DNA of 8,941 nucleotides from Burkholderiales bacterium (GCA_025459035.1 JALORJ010000078.1:1-8941), one strand, 5' to 3'; shown: positions 1 through 6,881, numbered from the stretch's first letter. The notes: generated by a model from the sequence alone, not told the origin. A program made the numbers and translations.

Positions 1-10
1 GCACGACACG

Positions 11-33
11 CGCGGGCGCGCGTGCGCCGCGCG
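11..33 (-). terminator. GC hairpin after the CoA-binding gene, possible terminator
   Basis: About 20 nt past the stop codon of the minus-strand CoA-binding gene, CGCG (11-14) plus GGCGC (15-19) can pair with GCGCC (24-28) plus CGCG (30-33). This leaves a 4-nt loop and one bulged G. No T-run follows on the minus strand, so a classical intrinsic terminator is not shown. The surroundings are alternating CG sequence, in which such pairings arise easily. It might end the four-gene unit, but the window edge hides what comes next. Confidence 0.3.
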
Positions 34-52
34 GGCGGGCGGCATCACGGGT

Positions 53-532
53 TCAGTACGGCAGGAAGCGCGGCCGGCGACTGGACACGACGCGGGTGTT
101 CACGCCGACCCAGTTGAGCCCGCCGAACAGCCGCGCGTGCTCGATCTTCACGCACCGGTCCATCACCACCTCGAGACCGGCCGCGATCGCACGCGCCTTC
201 GCCGCCGCGTGGACGATGCCGAGCTGCATCCACAGCACCTTGGCACCGATCGCGATCGCGCTCTCGGTGATGGCGGGGATCTCCTCGGTGCGACGAAAGC
301 AGTCGACGATGTCGACGGGGCCGGGGATCGCCTCGAGCGAGGGCATGCACTTCAGGCCCATGATCTCGTCGACGGTCGGGTTGACCGGGATGATCGTGTA
401 GCCGTGCTCCAGCATGTACTTGGCCGCGAAGTAGCTCGGCCGATGCCACTGCGCCGACAGGCCGACCACCGCGATGGTCCGATGAGTGGCGAGGATCCGC
501 CGCAACGTGTCGATCGAGGTGTCGTCTGCCAT
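53..532 (-). CDS. CoA-binding domain protein (YccU-like)
   Basis: This 159-residue protein looks like a stand-alone Rossmann-type CoA-binding domain (CoA_binding_2, YccU-like). The family resembles the CoA-binding part of succinyl-CoA synthetase, but its physiological role is unclear; a cytosolic CoA or nucleotide binder is the safe call. Visible features are the first strand and turn AVVGLSAQWHRPSY (21-34), the motif NPTVDEIMG (51-59), DIVDCFRR (74-81), LWMQLGI (100-106) and a closing DRCVKIEH (125-132). Length fits the family. The ATG is preceded by GAGG at 540-543 with a 7-nt spacer, which supports the start. It is the last gene of the leftward unit, 28 bp after the sensor gene, so it is likely co-transcribed but translated independently. 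The fold is confident; the link to the signalling protein upstream is only inferred from position. Confidence 0.9.
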   Translation of the reverse strand: MADDTSIDTLRRILATHRTIAVVGLSAQWHRPSYFAAKYMLEHGYTIIPVNPTVDEIMGLKCMPSLEAIPGPVDIVDCFRRTEEIPAITESAIAIGAKVLWMQLGIVHAAAKARAIAAGLEVVMDRCVKIEHARLFGGLNWVGVNTRVVSSRRPRFLPY

Positions 533-560
533 CGGGAAGCCTCGTGGATGCTCGAAACGA

Positions 561-2834
561 CTATATCGGAAGGATGTGGTCGGGATCGCCCAGCAGGTGC
601 GTGAGCGCGGGCAGCGTGCGGATCAGTTCGGTGCCGTCGACCAGCGGCGCGACGAAGGCCCCCTGCAGCAGCGAGATGCCGAGCGCCCGGGCGGCCTGCG
701 CGTGCAGCTGCGACTCGACACCGGTCGCGGCGATGTCGAGCGCGAGCGTCTGCGCGAGCGACCGCAACGCCGCGAGCGCGGTCATCGGCGGCCCCGCCTC
801 GGCGGAGGCCGCGAGGTCGATGCGGACCCGGCGCGTGCCCCAGCGCACGAACTGGTCGACCGCCCACGGCGCGTCGTCGACGCGATCGACGTCGAGCGCG
901 ATCCCGGCCTGCACCAGACCCGCGGTGCGCTCGGCCAGCGCTCCGGCGAAGCGGTCGTTGCCCTGCATCGGCGTGAGCGCGATACGCACCGCGCTTGCCG
1001 GTTGTCCGTGCCGGCGCAGGAACTCGGCCGGTGACGCGAGCAGCGTCGACGCGAGCAGGCCGGTCGGCGACACCGGGACCGTCACGGGCAGCGCGAAGCC
1101 GGCACTGCGCAGGCGCGCGGCCGAGCGGATCGCGCCGTCGAGCATCGCGTCGGTCCACGTCCGCAGCATGTCGACATCGCGGCTTCGCATCGCGCTGTCG
1201 GCGAGCTCGGTGCTCTGCCGCGCATCGCCTGTCCACCAGAGAATCTCGACCCCGCCGACCGCACGTCGGTCGACGTCGATCTGCGGCGCGTAACGCCACG
1301 CCGGGTTGCCGGCCGCGATCACGCGCTGCAGCGTCGCCTCGCGCCCGGTCTGCGCCAGCGTGCGCTGGTGCAACGCGCGGTCGTGGAAACGCACGCCCAC
1401 GCGGCCGCCCTCGCGCAGCGCGTCGAGCGCCGCCCACGCGCGCAGCAGCAGCTCCTGTGCGTCCTCGCTGTCCTGCGGGTACATCGCGACCCCGGCCGCG
1501 AGGCCGGGCGCCACGCCGGCCAGCCGGTCGAGCGTCGACGACACCGCGCTGCGGTCGCGCACCGGTCCCGGCAGCAGCAGCAGCTGGCTGCCGTGGCGCA
1601 GCAGCATGTCGCGGCCGCGCAGCGCCGCGCGCAGCCGGCGGACGATGTCCCCGACCGGCTCGCCGCCGGGCTCGGCTCCGGGGTCGATCACGGCCACCGC
1701 GGCGCACAGACGCGTCTGCTGCGCCTGCGCGAGCATCTGCTCGGTGCGCTCGCGCACCAGCGCGCGATCCGCCACCACTTCGGACAGCGGGGCATCGCGC
1801 ACGGCGGTGACGTCGCGCAGCGTGTAGACGGTGATGGTCTCGCCTTCGGCGGCCGTCGGTCGACGCGCCGACACCGACAGCACGCGGCGATGCCCGTCGG
1901 GCGTCGGATGCACGATCTCGGCGACCTGGACGCCGCTCTCGCCCGACGGCGCGAGCCGCGCGGGATCCGGCAGCACGCCGTCGAGCGTGGCCGGCACGCG
2001 CGCGTGCAGCAGCGTCGGGCGCGCGAGGCCGAGCAGGTCGGCCGCCGCCGGGTTCACCAGCCGCACGATGCGATCCGCATCGACCATCACGACCCCGTCG
2101 GAGACCTGCTCGAGCAGCGGCTCGGCCGCGGCACTGGGCGTGATGTCGGCGAGCCGGTAGCGCAGCGCCGCGATCGCGATCAGCACGCCGCCGCTGCCCA
2201 GCCACAGCCCGCCCGCCGGGAACAGCCCGATGCCGAATGCGGCGAGGTGATCGAGCATCGCGACGGACCCGATGCCGAAGCCCGCCACGAGCAGGCGGCT
2301 GCGGCGCGCCGCACGCGACCACTTCGGGCTGCGGCGCCACTGGCGCCACACCAGCACGAGGGCCGCGAGCCCGTCGACCGCGCAGAACAGCACGAACGGG
2401 ATACCTGCCGCGCCGTACTCGAAGTAGTTGCCCCACGAGTAACGCACCGTGCTGCTCACCATCAGCGGGCTCACGAGCGTCAGTGTGGCGAAGAAGCCGC
2501 TGGTCACCCACGCCGCGACGATCGAGCCGCGACGATCGCGCAGGTCGTACGACAGCAGCGCGGCCGCGTGATACGCGACGGTCGGCACCATGCACACGAG
2601 CACCATCGACGTGCGGGTGAGCCACGGATGGCTCGCGATGTCGTCGGCGGCGAGCTGGAACGCGAGCGACACCTGCCAGCCCGCCGCGATGGCCCCGAGG
2701 ACGAACAGCACGGTCGCGGGCGCCGAAAAGCGCGACTTCACCAGCACGGCGCCGAACGCCGACAGGATCAGCAGCGCCGCGACGATGCACGGTGCGCTGG
2801 GCGCGCCGAGGTGCGCGAGGACGCTGCCGTTCAC
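561..2834 (-). CDS. 7TM-PAS receptor with degenerate GGDEF and EAL domains
   Basis: This 757-residue protein starts with about seven hydrophobic helices (roughly 16-33, 41-60, 76-96, 105-126, 142-164, 181-204, 209-224), resembling the 7TM sensor module of some histidine kinases. A PAS domain follows (about 238-345, with VSDGVVMVDADRIVRLVNPAA), then GGDEF-like (about 372-485) and EAL-like (about 492-745) regions. Both output domains have lost their motifs. GSQLL (415-419) replaces GGDEF. In the EAL region YQP is YAP (515-517), EALLR is EILWW (530-534), the metal-binding Asn is P587, the DD pair is DV (648-649), KID is RID (671-673), and AEGVE is ATGVE (703-707). QG (724-725) remains. It is therefore probably a signal-binding or scaffold protein, not an active cyclic-di-GMP enzyme. 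The GTG start is chosen because it overlaps the upstream stop as GTGA and directly precedes the first helix; an open frame further upstream lies inside the aminopeptidase gene. Confidence 0.88.
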   Translation of the reverse strand: MNGSVLAHLGAPSAPCIVAALLILSAFGAVLVKSRFSAPATVLFVLGAIAAGWQVSLAFQLAADDIASHPWLTRTSMVLVCMVPTVAYHAAALLSYDLRDRRGSIVAAWVTSGFFATLTLVSPLMVSSTVRYSWGNYFEYGAAGIPFVLFCAVDGLAALVLVWRQWRRSPKWSRAARRSRLLVAGFGIGSVAMLDHLAAFGIGLFPAGGLWLGSGGVLIAIAALRYRLADITPSAAAEPLLEQVSDGVVMVDADRIVRLVNPAAADLLGLARPTLLHARVPATLDGVLPDPARLAPSGESGVQVAEIVHPTPDGHRRVLSVSARRPTAAEGETITVYTLRDVTAVRDAPLSEVVADRALVRERTEQMLAQAQQTRLCAAVAVIDPGAEPGGEPVGDIVRRLRAALRGRDMLLRHGSQLLLLPGPVRDRSAVSSTLDRLAGVAPGLAAGVAMYPQDSEDAQELLLRAWAALDALREGGRVGVRFHDRALHQRTLAQTGREATLQRVIAAGNPAWRYAPQIDVDRRAVGGVEILWWTGDARQSTELADSAMRSRDVDMLRTWTDAMLDGAIRSAARLRSAGFALPVTVPVSPTGLLASTLLASPAEFLRRHGQPASAVRIALTPMQGNDRFAGALAERTAGLVQAGIALDVDRVDDAPWAVDQFVRWGTRRVRIDLAASAEAGPPMTALAALRSLAQTLALDIAATGVESQLHAQAARALGISLLQGAFVAPLVDGTELIRTLPALTHLLGDPDHILPI

Positions 2835-3874
2835 GGACGCACCGCCGCCTGCAGGAACGCGACGCGGGCGGTGTCGGGCCCGCGGGCCAGGCGCTCGACC
2901 GCGGCATGGAAGCGGGGCAGGTCGCCGCCCTGCTGCGCGAGCAGGCGCTCGAAGGCCGGCACGCCGACGTCGTAGGTCGCGACCGCCGCCACGTGGGCGT
3001 TGCCGAGCGGGCCGTCGAGGAACGGCCGGGGCGCGCCGTCCGGTCGCGGTTCGAGTGCGTCGAGCTCGGCGCGCAACGTCGCGAGGATGCGCGCCTTGGC
3101 GGCGAGGCGCTCGGGATCGGGACGACCCGAGGCGTAGACACCCGCCAGCGCCTCGCGCGCCGCGACGATGCGCTCTACGAAGCGCGCGCGCCGCGCCCGG
3201 GCGGCGTCGAACGCTCGCTGCTCGGCCGGGTCGCCGTGCGCCGCGACCCAGCGCCGCACGCCCTCGCGCTCGACGGCCGTCGCGTACGACTCGTTGAACA
3301 GGCTGTCGCCCGGTGCGTAGGCGCGCTGATGCGCAAGTTCGTGGAACACCAGCCGCGCCACCTCGACCCGGGGCCAGTGCACGAAGGTGTCGAGCAGCGG
3401 ATCGTCGAACCAGCCCAGCGTCGAGTACGCGGGCACACCATAGACGAAGACGTCGTGCCCCTCGGCCGCGAGGCGGGCGCCGAACGCCTGCGCGTCGGCC
3501 TGCGCGAACCAGCCCTTGTAGGTGACGCAGCCGGCGATCGGGAAACACCACTGCAGCGGCTCGACCGAAAGCGCCGGCGCCGCCACGACGTTCCAGACCA
3601 CGTACGGCCGCCCGGTGCGTGCGTAGCGCCGGTAGCTGCCGTTGTCGGGGAGCGCGAGATCCGTCGACGCCCAGGTGCGGATCTGCTGCGCGAGCACCAG
3701 CTGGTCGCGCAACGCCGCCGGTGTCGCCGGGTCGCCGAGCCACTGCGCGACCGGGCGCGCGTCGTGCCACAGCGCGAGCTGTCCGCGGGCGGCCTGCCAC
3801 CAGTAGCCGGCGTGCGAACAGCCCGACGTCACGGCCGCGAGCAGCAGGCACGACGCGAGCAGCGGACGCTTCAC
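2831..3874 (-). CDS. Predicted lipoprotein aminopeptidase (zinc metallopeptidase)
   Basis: The 347-residue product matches the predicted aminopeptidase family COG4324 / Pfam Aminopep. A short signal peptide (KRPLLASCLLLAAVTSGC, 2-19) ends in a lipobox-like TSGC, so Cys19 is probably lipidated and the enzyme sits in the periplasm on a membrane. The zinc site HELAH is at 178-182 in VFHELAHQRAY, and Glu195 in FNESYATAVE is the likely third ligand. VYGVPAYSTLGWFDDPLLDTF (144-164) lies just ahead of the site, as I recall for the family. The GTG start gives the signal peptide; the open frame continues upstream into the hydrolase gene but reads as arginine-rich nonsense. The start overlaps the hydrolase stop by 4 bp, and its own stop overlaps the sensor start by 4 bp. 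Substrate is unknown; turnover of envelope peptides is an inference. Confidence 0.9.
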   Translation of the reverse strand: MKRPLLASCLLLAAVTSGCSHAGYWWQAARGQLALWHDARPVAQWLGDPATPAALRDQLVLAQQIRTWASTDLALPDNGSYRRYARTGRPYVVWNVVAAPALSVEPLQWCFPIAGCVTYKGWFAQADAQAFGARLAAEGHDVFVYGVPAYSTLGWFDDPLLDTFVHWPRVEVARLVFHELAHQRAYAPGDSLFNESYATAVEREGVRRWVAAHGDPAEQRAFDAARARRARFVERIVAAREALAGVYASGRPDPERLAAKARILATLRAELDALEPRPDGAPRPFLDGPLGNAHVAAVATYDVGVPAFERLLAQQGGDLPRFHAAVERLARGPDTARVAFLQAAVRP

Positions 3875-4518
3875 GCGGCCGCGGCCTCGCGATCGAACTG
3901 TCCGTCGCGCAGGAAGGCGATCACCTGCTGCGCGACACGCCCCGAGGTGAGCAGGCCGGTGTGCGACACCGGCAGCACGATGTGGTCGCGCATGCCCGCG
4001 ACGCGCGTCTCGTCGACGGTCACGGTGCCGTCGTGCAGCCCCGGCAGATCCGCGATCAGCACCCCGGCGCCCGTGCCCAGCGACCCGGCGATCACGCCGA
4101 CGTCGTGGCTGGCGTCCGGACCGGGCGGCTTCATCGCGAGCCACTCGGGCAGCGAATGCCCCAGAAGCGCGCGGCCGAACGGGAGCCGCTCGACCGACCG
4201 CGCGGCCGCGCTGCCACCGACCGGACTGCCCAGCAGCACCACGCGCCCGTCGACCACGGCGCCGAGCAGCGCCAGCATGCGCAACGCGACCAGGCCGCCC
4301 AGGCTGTGCCCCACCACGTGCGTGCGTGCGCCACGGTGCGTGTCGACGAAGCGCGCCAGCTCACGGGCGTTGGTGTCGAGGTCGTCGCGCAGGCTGTGAT
4401 AGCTGAAGCTCGGGGCGCGGAACCCCGCGTGCTCCAGCCGGGCGCGCAGCGGCGCGAGCGCCCAGCCCGAGAGCCACAGTCCGTGCACGAGGATCACGCT
4501 TTCGCGAGGTGGGGGCAC
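3871..4518 (-). CDS. Alpha/beta-hydrolase, lipase/esterase-like
   Basis: A 215-residue alpha/beta-hydrolase of the EstA/PGAP1-like esterase-lipase type. It has the oxyanion-hole strand VILVHGLW (8-15), the nucleophile elbow GHSLGG (70-75, Ser72), a probable acid in DGTV (Asp163) and a probable catalytic His186 in SHTGLL, so the triad looks complete. No signal peptide or membrane helix is visible, so it is predicted cytosolic. It is the promoter-proximal gene of the unit. The GTG start lies six codons before the first core strand, and no strong Shine-Dalgarno sequence is seen before it, so the exact start is uncertain. Its TGA overlaps the aminopeptidase GTG by 4 bp. The substrate cannot be told from sequence; ester or amide hydrolysis of a small or lipid-like molecule is the general expectation. 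Confidence 0.88.
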   Translation of the reverse strand: MPPPRESVILVHGLWLSGWALAPLRARLEHAGFRAPSFSYHSLRDDLDTNARELARFVDTHRGARTHVVGHSLGGLVALRMLALLGAVVDGRVVLLGSPVGGSAAARSVERLPFGRALLGHSLPEWLAMKPPGPDASHDVGVIAGSLGTGAGVLIADLPGLHDGTVTVDETRVAGMRDHIVLPVSHTGLLTSGRVAQQVIAFLRDGQFDREAAAA

Positions 4519-4560
4519 GGACTCGGGAGTGGGGAAGGCGGGAGGCGCGCAGTGCGTCGC

Positions 4561-4591
4561 ATGGTAGGCGACGCCTCGCGTGCGCGGTCAA
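4561..4591 (-). promoter_or_regulatory. Candidate sigma-70 promoter for the hydrolase unit
   Basis: On the minus strand TTGACC (4591-4586) matches the -35 consensus at five of six positions. TACCAT (4566-4561) matches the -10 at four of six, including the key T, A and final T. The spacer is 19 nt, slightly long. Transcription would begin near 4554, leaving a leader of about 35 nt before the GTG at 4518. Such matches are scarce in sequence this GC-rich, but no experimental evidence is available. Confidence 0.4.
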
Positions 4592-4599
4592 CCGCCGAC

Positions 4600-4619
4600 G
4601 GGCCGCGCGATCGCGGCCC
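4600..4619. promoter_or_regulatory. 20-bp palindrome just upstream of the candidate -35
   Basis: GGGCCGCG and CGCGGCCC form a perfect 8-bp inverted repeat around CGAT, ending 8 nt upstream of the candidate -35 element. Position and symmetry would suit a dimeric regulator site. No T-run flanks it, so a terminator is less likely. No known operator consensus was recognised, and GC-rich palindromes also arise by chance here. Confidence 0.3.
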
Positions 4620-4687
4620 GTCCAGGGTCTCCCGACGCCTCGACCGGCGTTCTGTCCCGCCACGGAAGCTTGCTCGTGCTTCGAACT

Positions 4688-4738
4688 GCACCGCGGCCGG
4701 TAGCGAGAACCTTGCCAGGCGTCTCGCGACCGCGGTGC
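4688..4738 (-). terminator. Large hairpin downstream of the epoxide hydrolase gene
   Basis: GCACCGCGG (4688-4696) is exactly complementary to CCGCGGTGC (4730-4738). Inside it GCGAGA (4703-4708) pairs with TCTCGC (4722-4727), leaving a 13-nt loop. The structure lies about 84 nt after the epoxide hydrolase stop in its direction of transcription and before the next unit's candidate promoter. No T-tract follows, so it may be a factor-dependent stop, an RNA-stabilising hairpin or a repeat element. Confidence 0.4.
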
Positions 4739-4821
4739 CTGGCGCGTGGCGCCACTCCACGATCGGCCGCGGACCGACGGCGCGACCGGTGCATCGGCAC
4801 GCCGCGCCTTCGCGTCGTGCG

Positions 4822-5973
4822 TCAGCCGCGCAGCGGCCGGAAGAACTCGCGGATCTCGTGGGCGAGCACGTCGGGCTGCTCGAGCGCCGCGAAATGTCCA
4901 CCGCGGTCGTGCTGCGTCCAGCGGCGGATGTCGGTGAACATCTTCTCGGCCAGCCAGCGCGGCGGATGCAGGATCTCCTTCGGAAACTCGGCGTAGCCCA
5001 TCGGGATGCGCACCCCGCCGACGTCCGGGATCGGCCAGCGTCCGTGGCGGCGCGCGTGGTACGGCCACATCGACCCGCCGATGCTCTGCGTGACCCAGTA
5101 CAGCGTGACGTTGGCGAGCAGTTCGTCGACCGGCACCGCGTTGCGCGGATCGCCGTCGCAGTCGGACCAGCGGTGGAACTTCTCGAGGATCCACGCCGCG
5201 AGCCCGGCTGGCGAGTCGTTCAGCGCGATCGCGAGCGTCTGCGGCTTCGTGCCCTGGATGTCCTGGTAGCCGACCTCCTCGGCGAGGAAGTGCTTCAGTT
5301 CGTTGAGAAACATCACGTCGTCGAGCGCCAGGCTCTGCACCATGCCCGGGTCACGCCGCACCGGCAGCAGGTTCACGTGCACGCCCAGCAGCCGGTCCGG
5401 GTATGCGTGCGCGAGCCGCGACACGACGAACGCGCCCCAGTCGCCGCCCTGCGCGGCGAAGCGCGGGTAGCCCAGCACGGTCATCAGCGTCGCGAACGTG
5501 TCGGCCATCTGCTCGACCGAGAAGCGCCTCTGGCCCGGCGCGAACGACAGGCCGAAGCCGGGCAGCGACGGCGCGACGACGGTGAACGCGTCGCGCGCAT
5601 CGCCGCCGAAGCGCGCCGGGTCGGTCAACCGCGGAACGATGTGCAGGAACTCGAAGACCGAGCCCGGCCAGCCGTGCGGCAGCAGCAGCGGCGTGGGCGC
5701 CGGACCGACGCCCGGCACGTGCAGGAAGTGCAGCGTGATGTCGTCGACCGGCAGCGTGAACTGCGGGAAGGCGTTCAGTCGCGCCTCCTGCGCGCGCCAG
5801 TCGAACCCGGTACGCCAGTGGTCGAGGATTTCCGCGAGCCAGCCCGGGTCGGTGCCGAGCGACCATGCCGCGCCCGGCATGGTCTCGGCCATGCGGGTCC
5901 GCGCGAGGCGCGCGCGCAGGTCGTCGAGCACGGCATCGTCGACGTGCAGCGTGAACGGGGTGGGCGAAGTCAT
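4822..5973 (-). CDS. Epoxide hydrolase (microsomal type, alpha/beta-hydrolase)
   Basis: This 383-residue enzyme should open epoxides with water through a covalent ester intermediate. Its N-terminal part (about 1-110) matches the epoxide hydrolase N-terminal domain (EHN); the alpha/beta-hydrolase core follows. Visible residues are the oxyanion motif HGWPGS (100-105), nucleophile Asp178 in GGDWG, probable acid Glu333 in FPKEIL, and His360 in RGGHFAALE. Spacing from Glu333 to His360 equals that between Glu404 and His431 of human microsomal epoxide hydrolase, as I recall it. Tyr236 and Tyr305 are candidates for the ring-opening tyrosines. No N-terminal membrane anchor is seen, so it is likely soluble. 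The ATG overlaps the rdgB stop as ATGA, which fixes the start and suggests translational coupling. The natural substrate is unknown; roles in detoxification or aromatic and lipid epoxide metabolism are possible. Confidence 0.95.
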   Translation of the reverse strand: MTSPTPFTLHVDDAVLDDLRARLARTRMAETMPGAAWSLGTDPGWLAEILDHWRTGFDWRAQEARLNAFPQFTLPVDDITLHFLHVPGVGPAPTPLLLPHGWPGSVFEFLHIVPRLTDPARFGGDARDAFTVVAPSLPGFGLSFAPGQRRFSVEQMADTFATLMTVLGYPRFAAQGGDWGAFVVSRLAHAYPDRLLGVHVNLLPVRRDPGMVQSLALDDVMFLNELKHFLAEEVGYQDIQGTKPQTLAIALNDSPAGLAAWILEKFHRWSDCDGDPRNAVPVDELLANVTLYWVTQSIGGSMWPYHARRHGRWPIPDVGGVRIPMGYAEFPKEILHPPRWLAEKMFTDIRRWTQHDRGGHFAALEQPDVLAHEIREFFRPLRG

Positions 5974-6593
5974 GGCGGCGGGGCTCCGAACGGGGCGGTG
6001 GCGTGCACCAGCTCGAGCAGGCGCGCGGTCGCGAGCGCCCGGTGACTGATGCGGTTCTTGTGCTCGGGATCGAGCTCGGCCGCCGTGCGCCCGAGCGCCG
6101 GCAGCAGGAAGTGCGGGTCGTAGCCGAAGCCCGCGCGGCCGCGTGGCGCATCGACGATCTCGCCGTGCCAGCGCGCGTCGGCGATCAGCGGCACGGGATC
6201 GTCGGCGTGGCGCAGCAGCACGAGCACGCAGATGTAGTGCGCGCGTCGGTCGGCGACGCCGGCGAGCCGCGCGACCAGCTGCGCGTTGTTGCGTGCGTCG
6301 TCGCGCGGCAGTCCGGCGAACACGGCGGAGTCGACCCCGGGGGCGCCGCCGAGTGCGTCGACCGCGATGCCGGAGTCGTCCGCCAGCGCCGGCAGACCGG
6401 TGTGCGCGGCCGCGTGCCTTGCCTTGGCGAGCGCGTTCTCGACGAAGGTGCGGTGCGGCTCGGGAGCCTCCGGCACGCCGAGATCGGTCTGCGCGATCAC
6501 ATCGACCCCGAGGGGCGCCAGCAGCGCCGCGAACTCGCGTCGCTTGCCGGCGTTGCCGGACGCCAGCACCAGCCGCGGTGCGCTGCGCGTCAC
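5970..6593 (-). CDS. rdgB: dITP/XTP pyrophosphatase (RdgB/HAM1 family)
   Basis: RdgB hydrolyses non-canonical purine nucleoside triphosphates such as dITP, ITP and XTP to monophosphate and pyrophosphate, keeping deaminated bases out of DNA and RNA. The 207-residue product has the family signatures in order: ASGNAGK (11-17), FVENALAKA (50-58), the catalytic ADDSG (71-75), GFGYDP (155-160) and KNRISHR (179-185). Length is typical. The GTG start at 6593 is favoured over upstream in-frame codons because GGAGG (6600-6604) sits 6 nt ahead of it and because family proteins begin just before this strand. The stop overlaps the epoxide hydrolase ATG by 4 bp. The gene lies 290 bp downstream of rph on the same strand, separated by a highly structured spacer, so it may have its own promoter. 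Confidence 0.97.
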   Translation of the reverse strand: MTRSAPRLVLASGNAGKRREFAALLAPLGVDVIAQTDLGVPEAPEPHRTFVENALAKARHAAAHTGLPALADDSGIAVDALGGAPGVDSAVFAGLPRDDARNNAQLVARLAGVADRRAHYICVLVLLRHADDPVPLIADARWHGEIVDAPRGRAGFGYDPHFLLPALGRTAAELDPEHKNRISHRALATARLLELVHATAPFGAPPP

Positions 6594-6599
6594 GCGCGG

Positions 6600-6604
6600 C
6601 CTCC
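6600..6604 (-). promoter_or_regulatory. Shine-Dalgarno sequence of rdgB
   Basis: The minus strand reads GGAGG followed by 6 nt and the GTG at 6593. It is the strongest ribosome-binding match near the 5' end of the gene and decides the start against longer open frames that extend to 6740. Confidence 0.8.
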
Positions 6605-6726
6605 GCGACGCCCCGGGACCCGCGCACGCCCGCACGGCGTTCTGCGGCACGGCTGCGGTGCTGTCGCGTCGGGCGCGACCCGGCCCGCGACGCGGTGATC
6701 GGCGGCGAGCGTCACGGATGCTCGGA

Positions 6727-6881
6727 ACCTGTGAAGCCATTCGCCGCGCCCGAGCGAGCGCACCTGACGGTGTCGATCAAGGCGTGAAGCGCAGCCGTGG
6801 CGGGCTCCGCGGTGAGCATTCGCAACGCCGAGCAGCGTCGTCAGGTGCGTTCGAGCGGGTGTGGGGGATGGCTTCACGGGT
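6727..6881. repeat. 155-bp nested imperfect palindrome after rph
   Basis: The outer arms (6727-6742 and 6866-6881) match at 14 of 16 positions as an inverted repeat, with a perfect 10-bp core GTGAAGCCAT/ATGGCTTCAC (6731-6740/6868-6877). The inner arms (6751-6769 and 6839-6857) match at 16 of 19, with a perfect 11-bp core CGCACCTGACG/CGTCAGGTGCG. Further in, GGCGT (6781-6785) pairs with ACGCC (6825-6829). The arms are collinear, so one long stem-loop can form in the transcript, starting 2 nt after the rph stop. It could be an ERIC- or MITE-like palindromic element, a structured RNA or a 3'-end stabiliser. No target-site duplication is obvious. Confidence 0.6.

Larger units (their letters stand above)
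4519..4821. other. 303-bp intergenic region with hairpins and a candidate promoter
   Basis: No credible coding frame was found here; open frames are short and arginine-rich. Reading leftwards from the epoxide hydrolase stop it holds a 6-bp stem with a 3-nt loop (4740-4754), a large two-part hairpin (4688-4738), a 20-bp palindrome (4600-4619) and a candidate promoter (4561-4591). This order would suit an end of transcription for the epoxide hydrolase followed by a new start for the hydrolase unit. Confidence 0.6.

Noticed and set aside
1368..2975. 535-codon plus-strand open frame
   Set aside because: It is antisense to the PAS and 7TM parts of the sensor gene; composition is typical of a shadow frame and nothing recognisable is encoded.
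352..3141. 929-codon minus-strand open frame
   Set aside because: It lies in another frame of the sensor gene, is dominated by Arg, Ala and Gly, and shows no domain. Long empty frames are expected at this GC content.
2835..3851. N-terminal extension of the sensor protein to 1096 residues
   Set aside because: The extra part overlaps the aminopeptidase coding sequence in another frame and is arginine-rich. The GTG at 2834 forms a standard overlap and sits directly before the first membrane helix.
4607..4614. GCGATCGC octamer resembling the cyanobacterial HIP1 repeat
   Set aside because: It occurs as the centre of a local palindrome, and nothing else in the window suggests a cyanobacterium.
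3619..6045. 808-codon plus-strand open frame across three genes
   Set aside because: It is antisense to the aminopeptidase, hydrolase and epoxide hydrolase, all of which have clear catalytic motifs. The translation is Arg/His-rich low-complexity sequence.
6590..6877. 95-codon minus-strand frame between rph and rdgB, ending in a GTGA overlap with rdgB
   Set aside because: The overlap is tempting, but about a quarter of its codons end in A or T (25 of 95 by my count), far more than in neighbouring genes. It has no Shine-Dalgarno sequence, and the product is a basic, featureless chain lying over the inverted repeats.
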